A stretch of 64,000 nucleotides of DNA from NCBI GenBank assembly GCA_023055505.1, contig JALIRH010000043.1:2552001-2616000 (forward strand), given 5' to 3'. Positions 1 to 15,800 of the stretch are shown here, piece after piece. The first letter of the stretch is position 1. Each line of letters opens with the position of its first letter. The notes under the pieces are model-generated. The model had not been told where the DNA came from and ran no database searches. It saw only the letters and a program-made list of their open reading frames with translations. The stretch is from Callipepla californica brunnescens. Its lineage: Eukaryota > Chordata > Aves > Galliformes > Odontophoridae. The position numbers were made by a program, and so were the translations under genes.

Positions 1-345
1 TTGGGGGTGGGAGGTTCCATCCTGCTACTCACTGTAGGGGAACCCATCAAGGTAACACTGTGAAATGGAGACCTGTGGATCTGAGGACCCCCTCCCAGTG
101 CCCACCACAGCGAACCCACAGGGGACGGTGCTGGGAACTGCCCCAGCTGAGGGGATCTGGGGATCCCACAGGGCAGCCCATCCATGTGCTGCCTCCAGGA
201 GCTGTGTCCTAACACCCACCCCCACCCCATTAGCCCCAGTATGGCCCCAACCCACCCCACAGATGCCAGTTAGAGGCCCGGAACTAAACGGGCTTCTACC
301 TACAACCCTATGATGGGGATCCCCCCTAACCCCCCCAGCACTCAC
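1..345. other. MKNK2 last intron, no exon seen
   Basis: This stretch lies beyond the splice donor of the last MKNK2 exon in the window, on the minus strand. It is G/C-rich low-complexity DNA of the same flavour as the 81-84 bp repeat at 1030-1500. I see no match to the MKNK2 C-terminal exon, so that exon should lie to the left of the window. The ORFs here have no recognisable family. Confidence 0.6.
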
Positions 346-4630
<4,285 letters not shown>

Positions 4631-4893
4631 TTTGCTGACGGGGGGGGGGGGGGGGGGGAAGGTGGGGAGAGAGAAAGAGGACAAGAAAACGGGGGGGGGG
4701 GGGGGGGGTAATAAAACCTGGGGAAGGGGGTAAATAAAAACGGGGAAAGGGGGGGGGGGCGGAGGGGGAGGGGCAGAGCCGGGGGGTGGCCGAGACCTGC
4801 GGGGAAAGGGAGGGGGGGAGGATCAGAGGGCTGTACCCCCACACAGAGCCCTCCGCCCCCCCCCCCCCCCCCCCCCCCCCCCGCCCCACTCAC

Positions 4894-4958
4894 CGCCGCC
4901 GCTGGGACCGCACCGCCACCGCCGCCGCTCCGCACCGCTCCGCTCCGCTCCGCCGCGG
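4894..4958 (-). other. MKNK2: Probable noncoding first exon of MKNK2
   Basis: The 3' end is supported by a good donor, GGCG|GTGAGTGG, at 4894/4893. The 5' end is a guess, about 30 bases downstream of a TATA-like box at 4993-4987 (minus strand), in a CpG-rich block. The next exon carries only four bases before the ATG, which implies an upstream UTR exon such as this. Confidence 0.55.
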
Positions 4959-4986
4959 GGGGGATCCCGGCGCCGCCCCCCCCGCC

Positions 4987-4993
4987 CTTATAG
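4987..4993 (-). promoter_or_regulatory. MKNK2: TATA-like box, MKNK2 promoter
   Basis: CTATAAG on the minus strand inside an almost pure G/C block, 94 bp upstream of the first-exon donor. Its placement suits a core promoter element. GC boxes (CCGCCCC) are dense just upstream, at 5000-5025. Confidence 0.5.
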
Positions 4994-4999
4994 CGCCGC

Positions 5000-5495
5000 G
5001 CCGCCCCGCCCCGCCCCGCCCCGCGCTGCGGCCGAGCACCAAAACAGCCCCCGCCGCCCCCCCCCGCGGCGCAGCGCCGCCAATGGCCGCCAATGGGGGC
5101 ACGCAGCGCTCCCCCGCCGCCCCTCCCCCCCCCGGCAGAACACCCCCGTGTCCCGCCCCCTCCCTCCCCCCCCTCTTTTTTCCCCTCCCCCCCCTTTCAC
5201 GGTGTACGCGGGGCCGTACCCGCTCTGTGCCCCCCGCTCGCAGCGACACAGACACCCCCACGCCCCGCCCCGCCCCGGGCTGCGGCCACATTCATGTCAC
5301 GAGTGGGGCCGTGCTCAGCGCTGTGACGTGGGCCTGCGTGGTGCTGCTGGGGGGGGGAGGGGCAGGAGGCCGTGTCCGTGCGTCCCCACGTGCACCTGTG
5401 TCCCACCCCCCCCCCACCAAACGCGGAACGGACACGCAGAGAACACGCACAGAGCCCACGGCACACAGCTGTGTGCGCGCAGCTGGGCCCGGCAG
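5000..5495. other. MKNK2-MOB3A intergenic spacer
   Basis: About 0.5 kb between the MKNK2 promoter and the 3' end of MOB3A. It begins as CpG island (GC boxes, repeated CCCGCC) and becomes C-rich low complexity. No gene is recognised. Confidence 0.6.
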
Positions 5496-5516
5496 CCTGC
5501 TAATGCTTTCTTTTTC

Positions 5517-5522
5517 TTTAAT
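5517..5522 (-). terminator. MOB3A: Poly(A) signal (ATTAAA) of MOB3A
   Basis: The common variant signal ATTAAA on the minus strand, 167 bases after the MOB3A stop codon. It defines a short 3'UTR of about 170-190 nt. No canonical AATAAA was seen between it and the stop codon. Confidence 0.5.
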
Positions 5523-5688
5523 AGGAGGAACGGCGAGCGGGAAAAAATAAAACCAAAAACCAAACCGACCCCCCCCCGGGCGATCTAAGACATCTCTTAC
5601 AAAAATACTCCTGCGACATCGCAGGGATTACATGGAAAACGCGTCGAAAAATAGAGATCCGTGCTCCGCGAGGGAAAGGGGCCGGCGC

Positions 5689-5718
5689 TCAGTGGCACAT
5701 CTGGGCCGTCATCTCCTT
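5689..5718 (-). CDS. MOB3A: MOB3A exon 4 (C-terminal nonapeptide and stop)
   Basis: Thirty coding bases, KEMTAQMCH plus TGA, after acceptor GGCAG|AAGG. Easily missed by gene finders, because the preceding exon reads through its donor into a false tail. It is separated from exon 3 by about 1 kb of tandem repeat. Confidence 0.9.
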   Translation of the reverse strand, partial: KEMTAQMCH

Positions 5719-7431
5719 CTGCCGAAGGGACGAGGAGCCGTCAGGGGCAGGTACAGAACCGCAGCCCCCCGCTCCCCACCCCCCCCACAGCCCCCACCTC
5801 CACCTGTCCCCCCTCCAAGAACCACCACTGCCCCTTCATGCCACACCCCTTCCCCACAGAACCACCGCTGCCACCCCTTAATGCCACCCCGTCCCGAGTG
5901 GGGCAGGACCCCCCCAGGACTGCCAATACCCCTTAATGCCACCCCCCAACCCCTGTGGGGCAGGACCCCCCCCAAACAACCCCACAGAACCACCATGACC
6001 CCTTAATGCCCCCCCCCTCCTCCCCCCATGTGGTGCAGGACACCCTCACAGCCAACCCTCCGGAACCACCACTGCCACCCCTTAATGCCATTCACCCCCC
6101 AAAGGGACAGGACATCCTACAGCCAACCCCTCAGAACCACCACTGCCCCTTAATGCCACATCCCAGTTCCCCAGTGGGGCAGGACCCCCCTCAAACAACC
6201 CCACAGAACCACCAGGACCCCTTAATGCCCCCCCCCCCTCCTCCCCAGTGAGGCAGGACAGCCCCAGAACCCACTGCCCTTTAATGCCACCCCAGCTCCC
6301 TCAGTGCACCAGGGCCCCCCCAGAACCACCACTGCCACCCCTCAATGCCACATCCCAGTCCCCACAATGGGGCAGAGCTCCCCTAAGACCACCACTGCCC
6401 CTTTATGCCACATCCCAGTTCCCCAGTGGGGGCAGAACCCCCTCAAACAACCCCACAGAACCACCCCTTAATGCCAACCCCTGTCCCCAGTGGGGCAGGA
6501 CTCCCTCAGGACCACCACTACCCCTTTGTGCCACATCCCAGTCCCCATAACAGGGACAGGACACCCCACAGAACCACGACGACCCCCTAACACCCCCCCC
6601 ATCCCCAGCAGAACCACCACAACCCCTTAACGCCACATCCTCATCCCCCAGTGGGCTCAGTACCCGTTCCCCCCCAACCAACCCCACAGAACCCCCCCTA
6701 ACCCCCTCCCCCCCCCCCCCAGCGTGTGCCCACCAGCGGCTCCAGCTCCTTGGTGTCTATGAGGTTGAACTCCTTCACGAAGTAGTAGAAGTGCTTGTAG
6801 CACGTGTTGACGTGCGCCTCGGAACCCATCTGCGTGATGCGGTCGAAGTGGTGGATGTAGACGTGGACGAAGACGCGGAAGAGCCGCGAGAGGATCTTCT
6901 TCACCACCGGGAGAAAGTTCCTGGGGAAGGGGGTACCTGCGGGGCAGCACCGCGTGCCATCGACGCCCCCACCCCACGCAGGCCCACGCAGCGCCCGCCC
7001 CGCCCCCACTCACCCACGTTGGTGGGGAAGATGTCCTCGTTGTTGATCTGCACCTCGATCCAATCCATCAGCAGGTTCATGTACTGCGGGGCGGACAGGG
7101 CCGTGGGTCTGCGGTAGCGGTGCTCGTCCTGCCAGCGGTACTCGTACCTGGGGCCGCCCGACATGACGGGGCAGGACCGCTCGGTGCAGTGATCGCTGAT
7201 GGTGCCGTAGATGAGGTTGATGCGGTTGAAGAAGTCCACCACGTGCACGGCCACCCAGTCGTTCTGCTCCTCGCCCGGCGGCAGCTGCACGGCCACCTTC
7301 AGGTCCAGGCCGGCGTTGAGCGACGCCTGCGCCTTCTTGTGCAGCTCGAAGCGCTGCGTGCCCGGCTCGAACTTGCGCTTGGGCCGGAAGGTTTTGTCCT
7401 TATTGAACACCTGCTTCAGAGCGTGCGACAT
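5689..7431 (-). CDS. MOB3A: MOB kinase activator 3A
   Basis: Mob-family adaptor; relatives bind NDR/LATS and MST kinases, and MOB3A is reported to regulate MST kinase/Hippo signalling. The CDS is 7431-7014, 6936-6734 and 5718-5689 (418+203+30 nt = 216 aa plus stop), matching the family's usual length of about 217. It begins [20 protein letters not shown]. The zinc-site cysteines are in [13 protein letters not shown] and the zinc-site histidines in HVYIHHFD. It ends KEMTAQMCH. Junctions are phase-perfect: AACGTGG|GTGAG to GCAG|GTACC, and CTG|GTGGGC to GGCAG|AAGGAG. The last exon codes only nine residues. A longer ORF runs upstream of the ATG to about 8091, but that is CpG-island 5'UTR/intron read-through. 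MOB3B and MOB3C are less likely given synteny. Confidence 0.97.
5760..6690. repeat. Roughly 55-80 bp minisatellite filling the last MOB3A intron
   Basis: Repeated modules AGAACCACCACTGCC, CCCCTTAATGCCA and CCAGTGGGGCAGGACCCCC recur across the intron (CCTTAATGCCA near 5877, 5932, 6002, 6079, 6149, 6220 and others). Units are variable in length. Plus-strand ORFs made of it (about 100-124 aa, Pro/Thr/His-rich) are repeat artefacts. Confidence 0.85.
6734..6936 (-). CDS. MOB3A: MOB3A exon 3
   Basis: 203 nt encoding [20 protein letters not shown], the HVYIHHFD zinc histidines and [20 protein letters not shown]. Strongly conserved Mob core with intact splice sites. Confidence 0.95.
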
Positions 7432-7498
7432 CGCGGCCGTCACGGAGCCTTCCTCCTCCTCCTCCTCCTCCTGCCGCCGCCGCTCATCCGCTCCCGGC
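7014..7498 (-). CDS. MOB3A: MOB3A exon 2 (start codon, residues 1-139)
   Basis: Acceptor TTGCAG|GCCGG at 7498. The first 67 nt are 5'UTR with a GGA triplet run (7451-7472), then ATG at 7431-7429. The coding part holds the N-terminal helix and the zinc-site cysteines. Donor at 7014/7013. Confidence 0.93.
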
Positions 7499-8167
7499 CT
7501 GCAACGCAGCCAAGTGAGGGGGAGCGCGGACACGCGGGGACACGCGCGATCCCGCGTTACAGCGTCACACCGCCGAGCTCGGGGCCGACACAAAGAGCCC
7601 TTCGCGTCGCCCGGAGCTCCCCCGCCCCCATCGCGGCAGCGCCGGTACTCGCCCGGCTCACGAGAAAGCGCAGCTCCGAGGATGAAGGTCCTCCTCCTCT
7701 TCCTCCTCCCGCTCTCTCTCAGCCGCCGTCCGCCGTTCCCCGACCGAAGCGCCGTCGCCGCCCGCGGGGAAACGCTTCTCCTCCTCCGCTCCGCTGCGTG
7801 ACTGAGGCGGAGAGAGAACCGCTGCGGGATGGGGGGGGGGGGTGCGGGGAGAAGCGGGACGGGGCTCACACAGAGCGGGGGGGGAGGGGATGGGGATGGG
7901 GAAGTGCGGCCGCTCCGGTTCCGAGCGCCGGGAGAAGCGGCTCTGCCCGCATCGCAGCGCCCGCAGCGCTCCACGGCGGCAGCGAAGCACCGCGGTACCC
8001 CACAGCCCCCCCCCCCCGCTCTGCCCCCCCACCCCATAACGGCATTTACACCGCGCGTACCGCCCGGAGCCGCCCCCAGCCCCGGACCCACGGAGCCCCT
8101 CCGCTCCGCTCCGCTCCGCTCCGCTCCCCCCCATCCCCGTTCCCCCCCCCGGGACCCCCCGCCCTCA

Positions 8168-8255
8168 CCCTCCGCCTCTGCCCCTCGTGCGGCCGCAGTG
8201 CCCCGCGCCCCTCCCCTCCGCGGCGCTCCGCCGGCGCTACTTCCTCTTAAAGGGG
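8168..8255 (-). promoter_or_regulatory. MOB3A: MOB3A promoter and probable 5'UTR exon
   Basis: A donor-like GGAGG|GTGAGG sits at 8169/8168 on the minus strand. Two copies of CCTTTAAGAGGAAG at about 8243-8256 and 8277-8290 give TATA-like TTTAAG elements in otherwise pure CpG island. The exact TSS is not determinable; I infer it near 8220. Confidence 0.45.
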
Positions 8256-8955
8256 CCGCGCCCCGCGCTGCGCTTCTTCCTCTTAAAGGGCCGCGCTGCG
8301 AACGCCGCTCCGCGCGGGGCGGGGCCTCGGAGGGGCACGGTCGGAAGCGCCCGTGAGGGAGCGCCGGAGCTCATCATGTGCCCTCCGTGGGCAGAGCGTG
8401 GGGTGCGACCCCTCCGGGTGGGAAGCCAACCCCCAACCTCTCAGGAATCGCGGGAGAAGCCCTCTCAGACCCCCACACGTCCAACACCTCCCGGGACAGC
8501 GGCCCCAAACCCCCCTTAACTTAAACCCACGGCAGCGCGGGGTTCGTGGTTGGGAGATCTCGTGGTATCCACGCGGGAGCGTGGAGGAGGGGGTCCCGGC
8601 CTCCCCCCCCCCCCACCGGCTCCTCCCCGCGCTCAGCGCTGCCGGTACAGATCCGGGCGCGCTCTGACGCGGCCGCGCTCCTTTGTAATTAGCAGAAGCC
8701 GGTTATTCTTAGAACCCCTAATGGATTAAATTAGAGGCGATACCGGCGGGCCGAAGCGCTGACGCGGCGCGCTGCTGCCGCCCCGCAGCTGAGTCACGTC
8801 ACGCAGCGCCGCGGCCCTCGGGGGCGCCCACGGAGCCCGCGGGGGTTTCTCGTCTTTCCCCGCGCTGCACTCCTCAATTATTCACGAGAACACGAACGCT
8901 GAGGGGGGGGAAGGGCCGTGCGGAGAAAGCACTCCTCGCGAAACCCCAAAACTTC
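8256..8955. other. MOB3A-AP3D1 spacer, possible regulatory element
   Basis: Only 0.7 kb separates the MOB3A promoter from the AP3D1 poly(A) site. It contains an AT-rich island (8680-8740) with TAATTAG and TAATGGATTAAATTAG homeodomain-type cores in GC-rich DNA, and a composite TGAGTCACGTCA (AP-1 plus CRE half) at 8790-8801. No ORF with a recognisable family is present, and in particular nothing like IZUMO4. Confidence 0.5.
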
Positions 8956-10120
8956 GCTTCATTTTCAAAGTTTATTGGATCATCTCGACACAAAACCGTT
9001 ACAGCAGCTCGTGGGATGCTCTCTTGGCTCTGTTTCTTTTTTCTTTTAGGGAATGTCGATAGTAAATAACAGATCTGTGAACGGAACGGGCACCACACGG
9101 AGGGGCTCCGCAGTGCGGGAGGAGCGCGATTCCCCCCATCCCCCCCCCACCCGCGGGGATGGGAGCCACGCGTGGGGGGCAGCGAAAAGCCAACGCTGAC
9201 CCCGGGGGAGCTGAGGGAACCGATCCCGACCCATCGCTCACAGCTCCGGAACAGCTGCGGGAACCACGAAGAGAACGGGGAGCGAAACGTGGAGGACGTG
9301 AGTTAAGCACAGCTGTACAGGGGCAGAAAAACACGGCTCCCCCACGCTCAGTGCACAACGGGATTCCTCCTCCCCCCCCCAGCACAGTGCGCTGCTCCGC
9401 CTGCAACCCACCGCCGGGGGTGGGGGGGATGTGCACTGAGGAGCTGCGGTTATGCTGCTCCTATCCCCCCCACCCCGTGAGGGACGGAGCCCTGGGGAGT
9501 TCCAGTTTGTTGCTACGCTTCTCAGGAATGTGAAATTGAAGTGGACTCGAAATACATCAGCAGAGCGGGGTGGGAGCGGACAGCGATTGCCCCCCCCCCC
9601 CCCCCCACAACCGCCCCTGGAAGGTTAAGGCTGAGGCAGCACTGCCAGCACCGAGCCGCCAACAGCCCCGGCACGGAGTGAGCTGAGAACAGCGGATCTT
9701 CAGATAACAACAACAACCATCATCACATTTAAGGAAAAAAACAAAATAAAACAACAGAAAGAAAGAGGCCTCAGGTGCAGCCTCCACCGCCACAGCCCCA
9801 CAGAGGGCACCGCTCCGCACCCCCACCCCGCGCGGATGTGCATCGCCGTGAGCTGCTCAATAAATACACCCCCTCCCCCCCTCCAGTCACGTCACCAGGA
9901 TCTCTTTGGGCCAGAAAGGGTTAACACCACAGTTTGTAAAAAGTCTCGAAATCAAAAGGTAACATACAGCCTTAAAATGTCTAAACTGCAAACGATGGTG
10001 GAGGTAACTGAAAAGCACGTGCCCCAGGATAGTACATGCGCACGAGGGAGAAACCTTAACACTTGGGTCTGCTTGTCTTTACACGTTGGGTGCGTTTCTC
10101 GTGGTATTCCGGATCGGCGT
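8955..10120 (-). other. AP3D1: AP3D1 3'UTR
   Basis: Sequence between the AP3D1 stop (10123-10121) and the AATAAA at 8976. There is no further coding similarity. It includes G/C homopolymers (C17 near 9590-9606) and A-rich tracts. The 3'UTR assignment is an inference from the signal position. Confidence 0.6.
8971..8976 (-). terminator. AP3D1: Poly(A) signal (AATAAA) of AP3D1
   Basis: Canonical AATAAA on the minus strand, about 1.15 kb after the AP3D1 stop codon, followed in the transcript direction by T/G-rich sequence. Cleavage is expected near 8955. Confidence 0.7.
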
Positions 10121-12835
10121 TCAGCACTTGGACAACGTCTCCCTCATCTCATCCAGCAGGTTGCTGAGCAGCGCGGCATCGCTGCACTTCCCATCTATGG
10201 ATACGGAGTTCTCTCCCTTCAGGAGAGACAACGAACCCGTGAGCTCCGGCTCAGCTGTACTTGGAGGAGCCACCGTCCCCCCCCAGAACGCAGCACCGCT
10301 GCATCGGGAGCGCTCCCCTCTCCTCCCGGGTCTCCCTCACCTTTTTCACCAGCAGGCAGACGTGGTGACCTTGGATGGAACGACTGTACATGGACGCACA
10401 GGAATCGACGCGTTCCACAACTGGGAAGGAAGCAGAGATGCCGCCCCGTGAGACGGCGGCCTCACAGTGCCCTGCTCTGAGTGGGGAGGAGCGGCCCCAA
10501 GAGCAGAACCAGCGACCCGAGCAGAGCTCATTTGGGGGATACAAATCATCACAGAGCTCAGAACGGCTCTGCCGAATCCATGCCCGCTCCCCAGGAGCTG
10601 CAGAACTTCAGAGCGTGGTTCGGCAGTAAAGCTCACCTGAAAAATGATGGTGAAAACAGATCTTCGCCAGTAGATGCTGGAAGGAAATGCTAATTCCATC
10701 TACTTTAATAGAGCTCATGTGCAGATCTCCAGACTCCAGGAGCTTGGCAAAAGCGTCACTGCAACACAGGAAGCAAAGCTGCTACCCGGGCCACGAAGTG
10801 CAGCGAGATCTGCCACGTCAGCCCCACACGGACCCTACAAGATGCCGGGACACACAGAGTGCACAGTGCTGAGCTCCAGGGGAACGCGTGCAGAGCAAAT
10901 GTGGGAACTGCTCCTCATACAGCACCACAGTGCCCCATGGATCGACCGGAGCCGCTGCAGCACGACCCCTCCCAGCACCACACTGCAGCCACGGGGCGGT
11001 ACAAAGCGTCACCAAAGCGATCCCGAGCAGGAGGAGGGAAAACCACGCTGAGCTCTGCAGATGGAGCCCCGCAGCCGAAGCTCGGCGCGGTGCTGAGGTG
11101 CCCCCTGAAGGCACTTACCTATAGCACGGCGTCGTGATCAAGTACGAGGCGCAACTGAAGTGCAATTTGAAATCTAGTTTTTCGTGGGTTGAACCTTCAT
11201 CGTTCTGCAACAGGTCAAAGGAAAGGAGATGAAAGGAGCCCCGAGGCACCACCCCCACCCGCAGCTCGGCACGGATGAGGCTTTAAGGCTCAGCAGCCCT
11301 CGTGGGTCTGAAGGATCAGTGTGAGGATGGCCACGGCGAGCCAGCACACACACACCCAGAGCAGGAGGAGCACAGCTGGGCAGATCCAGCTCTGTTTTCC
11401 AGTTGTGCCCACCCGAATTACACCTCATTAATCTTATTCCTGCTGTTCCAGCCTCGTGCCAGCTGACAGCACCCAAACAGTAGCACAGCGAAGGCCTGAG
11501 CTGCCTCCCCTCTGCCTGCCTGCCCTCCTCTCCCCAGCAGATCCGTCACTGCGTGACCTCATCTGACAGCAGCAGATGTCCCGGGCTGCGTCGCTCAGGA
11601 ATGGTTTGGGACGTGCTGATGGACTCAGGGCACTCTCTGCTCGAGATGTAAAGCTACGCCTCAATCACAGCGTGGGCTGCTGCAGCACAGATGGGAAGTG
11701 CCCAGGAAAAGCTCTCAAGCAGTGCTCCCCGTCCCGGTCACGCTCCCCTGTGTGGACCCAAAGGAAGCAGAAGCACGGAGTTTGAAGCTGCACTTACTTT
11801 GACTATAAAGGACAGCGTTCCTTTTAACTTCTGAGCCATAACAATGCTCTGCAGTGTAAACACAAACTGGGCTTCGTTGGAGACCCCTAGAAAGGAGAGG
11901 GAGAGGTCAGAAAACTGCATCCACCTCTGCACAGCAGCGAGAGCAAACCGATCAGCAGCAGCTCAGCTTTACACCCCTACTATTCCTCAACAGAGTTTTA
12001 ACTCTTCCACGCAGCTGGAAGAGTGCGAGGTGCACGGTGTCCTCTTTGAGTTAACAGTGTTACAGCACTAAACGTGTGGACACGTGGAAAGCAGCACTGC
12101 CAGCTGCACTCAGGAGGAGGTACAGTCCCCCCAGTGTCAGCGTGGGGCTCCTGCTGACACAGGCAGGAGTGCCAGCCCAAAAAGGGGAACCTGGCAGCTG
12201 CACTCCCAGCCCCGCGACCCCTGCAGAACCACCTGCATTGTACAGCCCTGATCCCCTACAACGCGCTGTGTGAAAGCCCAGAGAGCGCCCAGGCAGAAAG
12301 CTGCATCTCTCTGGCAGGCAGAGCAGCCAGCAGCAGGAGGAGTTGGAGCGGTTCCTCCCAGCAGAGGGCAGCACAGCACTGGGCGCGCTCCGCGAGGCCG
12401 TGCATTACCAGGGGGCAGCTGGAAGGGCACCGGGATCCCATCGTGCACTGATGACCCTTCTGGTCGGAGCATCTTAGTGTTGAGAGAGTCCAGGACGTTG
12501 AGTTCCATGCTCTTAAGGAAGCTAGTGCTTTTGTTCTCAAAGATAACAGAGACGGTCACTTGGCTGTCGTTCTGGAGGTTTCCTTGGATATCGTAGGTCT
12601 GCAAGCGAGGAAAGAGAAATCAGAGGGAAGATCCTGAGGCAGAATGCACCACGGGCACGAGGCAAGCTGTAACGAGAGCTAAAGCAGCCGCAGGACAGCG
12701 AGAGGCACACAGTCCTGCCGAGGAGCAGGAAGACAGCTCAGCTGAAGGCTGAGTGAGGCTGCAGCACCATCCTCAGCCAAAACTCACCGTTTTGATGTAA
12801 GTGTTCTCGGCAAGGAGGCGGTAGCTGGACATGGG
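10121..12835 (-). CDS. AP3D1: AP3D1 exons 26-32: C-terminal ear (residues 982-1217)
   Basis: Encodes PMSSYRLLAENTYIKT, TYDIQGNLQNDSQVTVSVIF, ENKSTSFLKSMELNVLD, VSNEAQFVFTLQSIVMAQKL, FSCASYLITTPC, AKICFHHHFSVVERVDSCAS and QGHHVCLLVKK. This is the AP-3 delta ear region, which binds accessory factors. Stop TGA at 10123-10121. All splice junctions are GT-AG. Confidence 0.95.
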
Positions 12836-15800
12836 CTGGAAAGAAACAGATGGCAGTCACGCTCCAGCAGGGAGAGCTGATGTTCTCCCTCCCCACGGGA
12901 CAGCTCGTGCCCCCCTCCTGCAGCTACTCACCGGTAGTGGCTCATCATCTAGTGTTCCGTTCTGCACAGACTCGGCCGTCTCCTCCTCGCTGTGCTGATG
13001 CTTCTTTTTGGACTTCTTTTTATCCTTCGTTTTCTCTTCTTTCTCTTTCTTGTGCTTTTTCTTCTTATGCTTGGAGGACTTCTACAACAACAGCGGGAAA
13101 CGGTAACAAACCCTTAAAGAAATGCAACCACCGCCTCCTGCCCCTCATTCCCTGCTCCCAGCGATCACTCAGCGCTGAGTGATGTGCCAGCCTCCCAACA
13201 CTGATGCTTCAGAGCCCAAAGCAGCCCGGGATCAGCAGAGGGCCGAATGCTTTCAGCTGCTTGGGAGCTCAGCTTTAACAGAGCTCCGTGTCCAGGTGGA
13301 GGGCCCCTCCCTGGGACAGATGCTGCTCAGCATCTTTAGGAGTGGCACAGGCAGCGGGATGGAGCAGCTCGCAGACAGCACCAGGCTGAGCAGTGACAGA
13401 AGGAAAACACCCAAAGGAACCTGGATGAGCTTAAGAGGTGAGCCCACGTGGACACACAAGGAGTCAGAGCAGCAAGGGCTAAGTGCTGCTCGGGGTCAGA
13501 CAGCCCCAGCTCACTGCCGATCCCTGTGTGCTTATTTATAAGAACAGGAGACACTGGGAGGATACAGCTCACAACTGCTCACCTTTCCCTCCTCCTCCTC
13601 CTCCTCTTCTTCCTGCTGCTCTTCCCTTTCTTCCTTTTTCACCCCTTCAGGCTCAGACACAGCAGTGCTCACTGCAGGCCCGCTCTGAGTGGATGATCAG
13701 AAGGATTATGACACTGACAGCACACAGTAGGAACAGCTGAGTCCCACAGGAGAAACTCTATCAGTGACACCCTTCTCCCCCCAAACTTATCGGAGTTCCA
13801 TGACAGCAAGGTGCCATCACTGCTTTCACTTCACGTCCGTGAACGCTGCACAGACACAGCAGAGACCTTCTGCAGGGAATCACTTCCTTATCCCCCACCT
13901 CACCTGCAGCCTCCTGCAGAAGTTACTTCTCCCTCACACTAGGCCCCTCATCTCTACGAATGCTGCTGGCGTCTGCTTCACACCGAGAACTAAAACCACA
14001 GCTCAAGAATATAGCACTGAAACCCACTGAGCCTGCAGCCACATCTGCGCTCACTTCCACTGACCTGCACCGTGCTGAGCACAGAACCTCCCCACCAGCT
14101 CAGAACTGGGGACACAGCTTCCCTGCCTCGCAGCAGCGAGAGGGCAGATGAAACCCACTGCTCCCTTCCCTCCTGCAGCGTGACAAAGCGCTGACACAGC
14201 TGGGAGAACTTCTCCCTTGTTGCGGTGCGGTGCTACCTGCGGAAGGGCACTGGAGATGGGCGGCGCAGCCGTCGAGAGCCAGAAATCCAAATCCTCCTCC
14301 TGAAGTGAGAGAGGAGACAGAGGTCAGCACCGCAGCTTTGGTATCGTTCTGAAGTCGGTAAATAAGCATCAGATTATCACCCCTCATGCTCTGAGGAAGG
14401 AGCTTCCCTTTGAAGGACAGAGAAAGCATGGGAAAACTCAGCCTCCAGAGACACGAAGCTTTGCTGCACACACTGCTGACCACTGAACCCTGGTAAATTG
14501 AGTGAGTGCCACTTTTATTAGCAGAAATCTTTAAACGCATTCTCCTAAGGCCACCAGGTTTAATGAAAGGCAGAAAAACCTGTTTAACGAACAGCCAGAT
14601 GTGACTGCTCCCAGCCAACAAGCACACAGCACGGCAGCACGCGACCCACAGAACCCGCTGCCAAAAGGAAGCCTCAAATTACCTTCCTCTCTTCCACCTC
14701 CTCCACCACCTTTTTCTCTTTCTCCTTCTTCTTTCCTTTGTCTTTCTCCTTTTCTCTGTGTTTCTTTTCCTTCTTTTTGGGTTTCTTGCTTTTTTTCTCT
14801 GCGGGTGGAGCTTCCGAGTCCGGTGTCTTCAGGGCCTCAGCATTCCTGTGTCTCTGCACTGGCAGCTGCTCACTGTCTGCTAAGGGTCTGAAACACACAG
14901 ACAACACCAGCCCCCTTCACTCAGGTTCTCTGCTTCCTCCTCGCTGGCTGTTCTGCACAAGTTGGATCCCAAACCTAAACCAGTGCATGCACGTGTACCA
15001 AAAGTCAGGTTTATCAAAGTAACTGCAGGCACTGCGCTCAGATCAGAAAGCTGAGCAATGCTTGGAAGGTGACTGGAGAGAGAAGCTCGTGGTTACGTTG
15101 GTCACTCAGGTGCTACAGAGCTGTGGGGGACCCACAAACATCACTGACTGGAAATGGCTTTCAGCAGCAAGATGTTTATGCTGTGGAGCTGCACTGTACT
15201 GCGATGGCCAAGAGCTGCATTTCACATCAGCAAACTGCTTCCAGAAAGCAGCACCAGCAGTTCAGCTTTACATTACATCCAGAATCCATTACTCAGGAGA
15301 AGAAGCACCGCAAATTTATTCCCTCTCATCAAATGCTGCCTAAATATCAACGAGAAACAGCAGACCAATTGCTCCTTTTCCTACAGCTCTGGCTTAACAA
15401 TTCATTTTTCACGTGGAATCAGCAACCACCAGCTCAGGACACCCGATGGGCTCTCTACCAAAGGGCAGCAAGGAAAACACCCACATCAATCTGAGGGTCA
15501 GTGGCTTTAACAGCTTCGTGACCCCTCACGGATTTATGCCATCCACTAAAATCAACCAAGCTGAGACAGGAAGGTCAAGCACTTAGCAATACAGTCTTAC
15601 CTGGAAGGCTTCCCTGAAACCAGACTGCGTGTGAGCGTGACAGACATAGCAGTGCAAGCACAGAAGGAAAGAGAGGACAGAGACATGAGAAAACGTGACA
15701 GGAGAGCACAGCGACTCGTACGAAATGGAAGGAGAACTGATGAGAACAGTACAGAGGCCCAATCTCTTAAGCAGCACTGTGCTGGAGGTCCCCTGAGCAC

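Noticed and set aside
7432..8091. 220-codon in-frame extension upstream of the MOB3A ATG
   Set aside because: A splice acceptor at 7498, the match of [15 protein letters not shown] to the family N-terminus, and CpG-island composition show it is UTR/intron.
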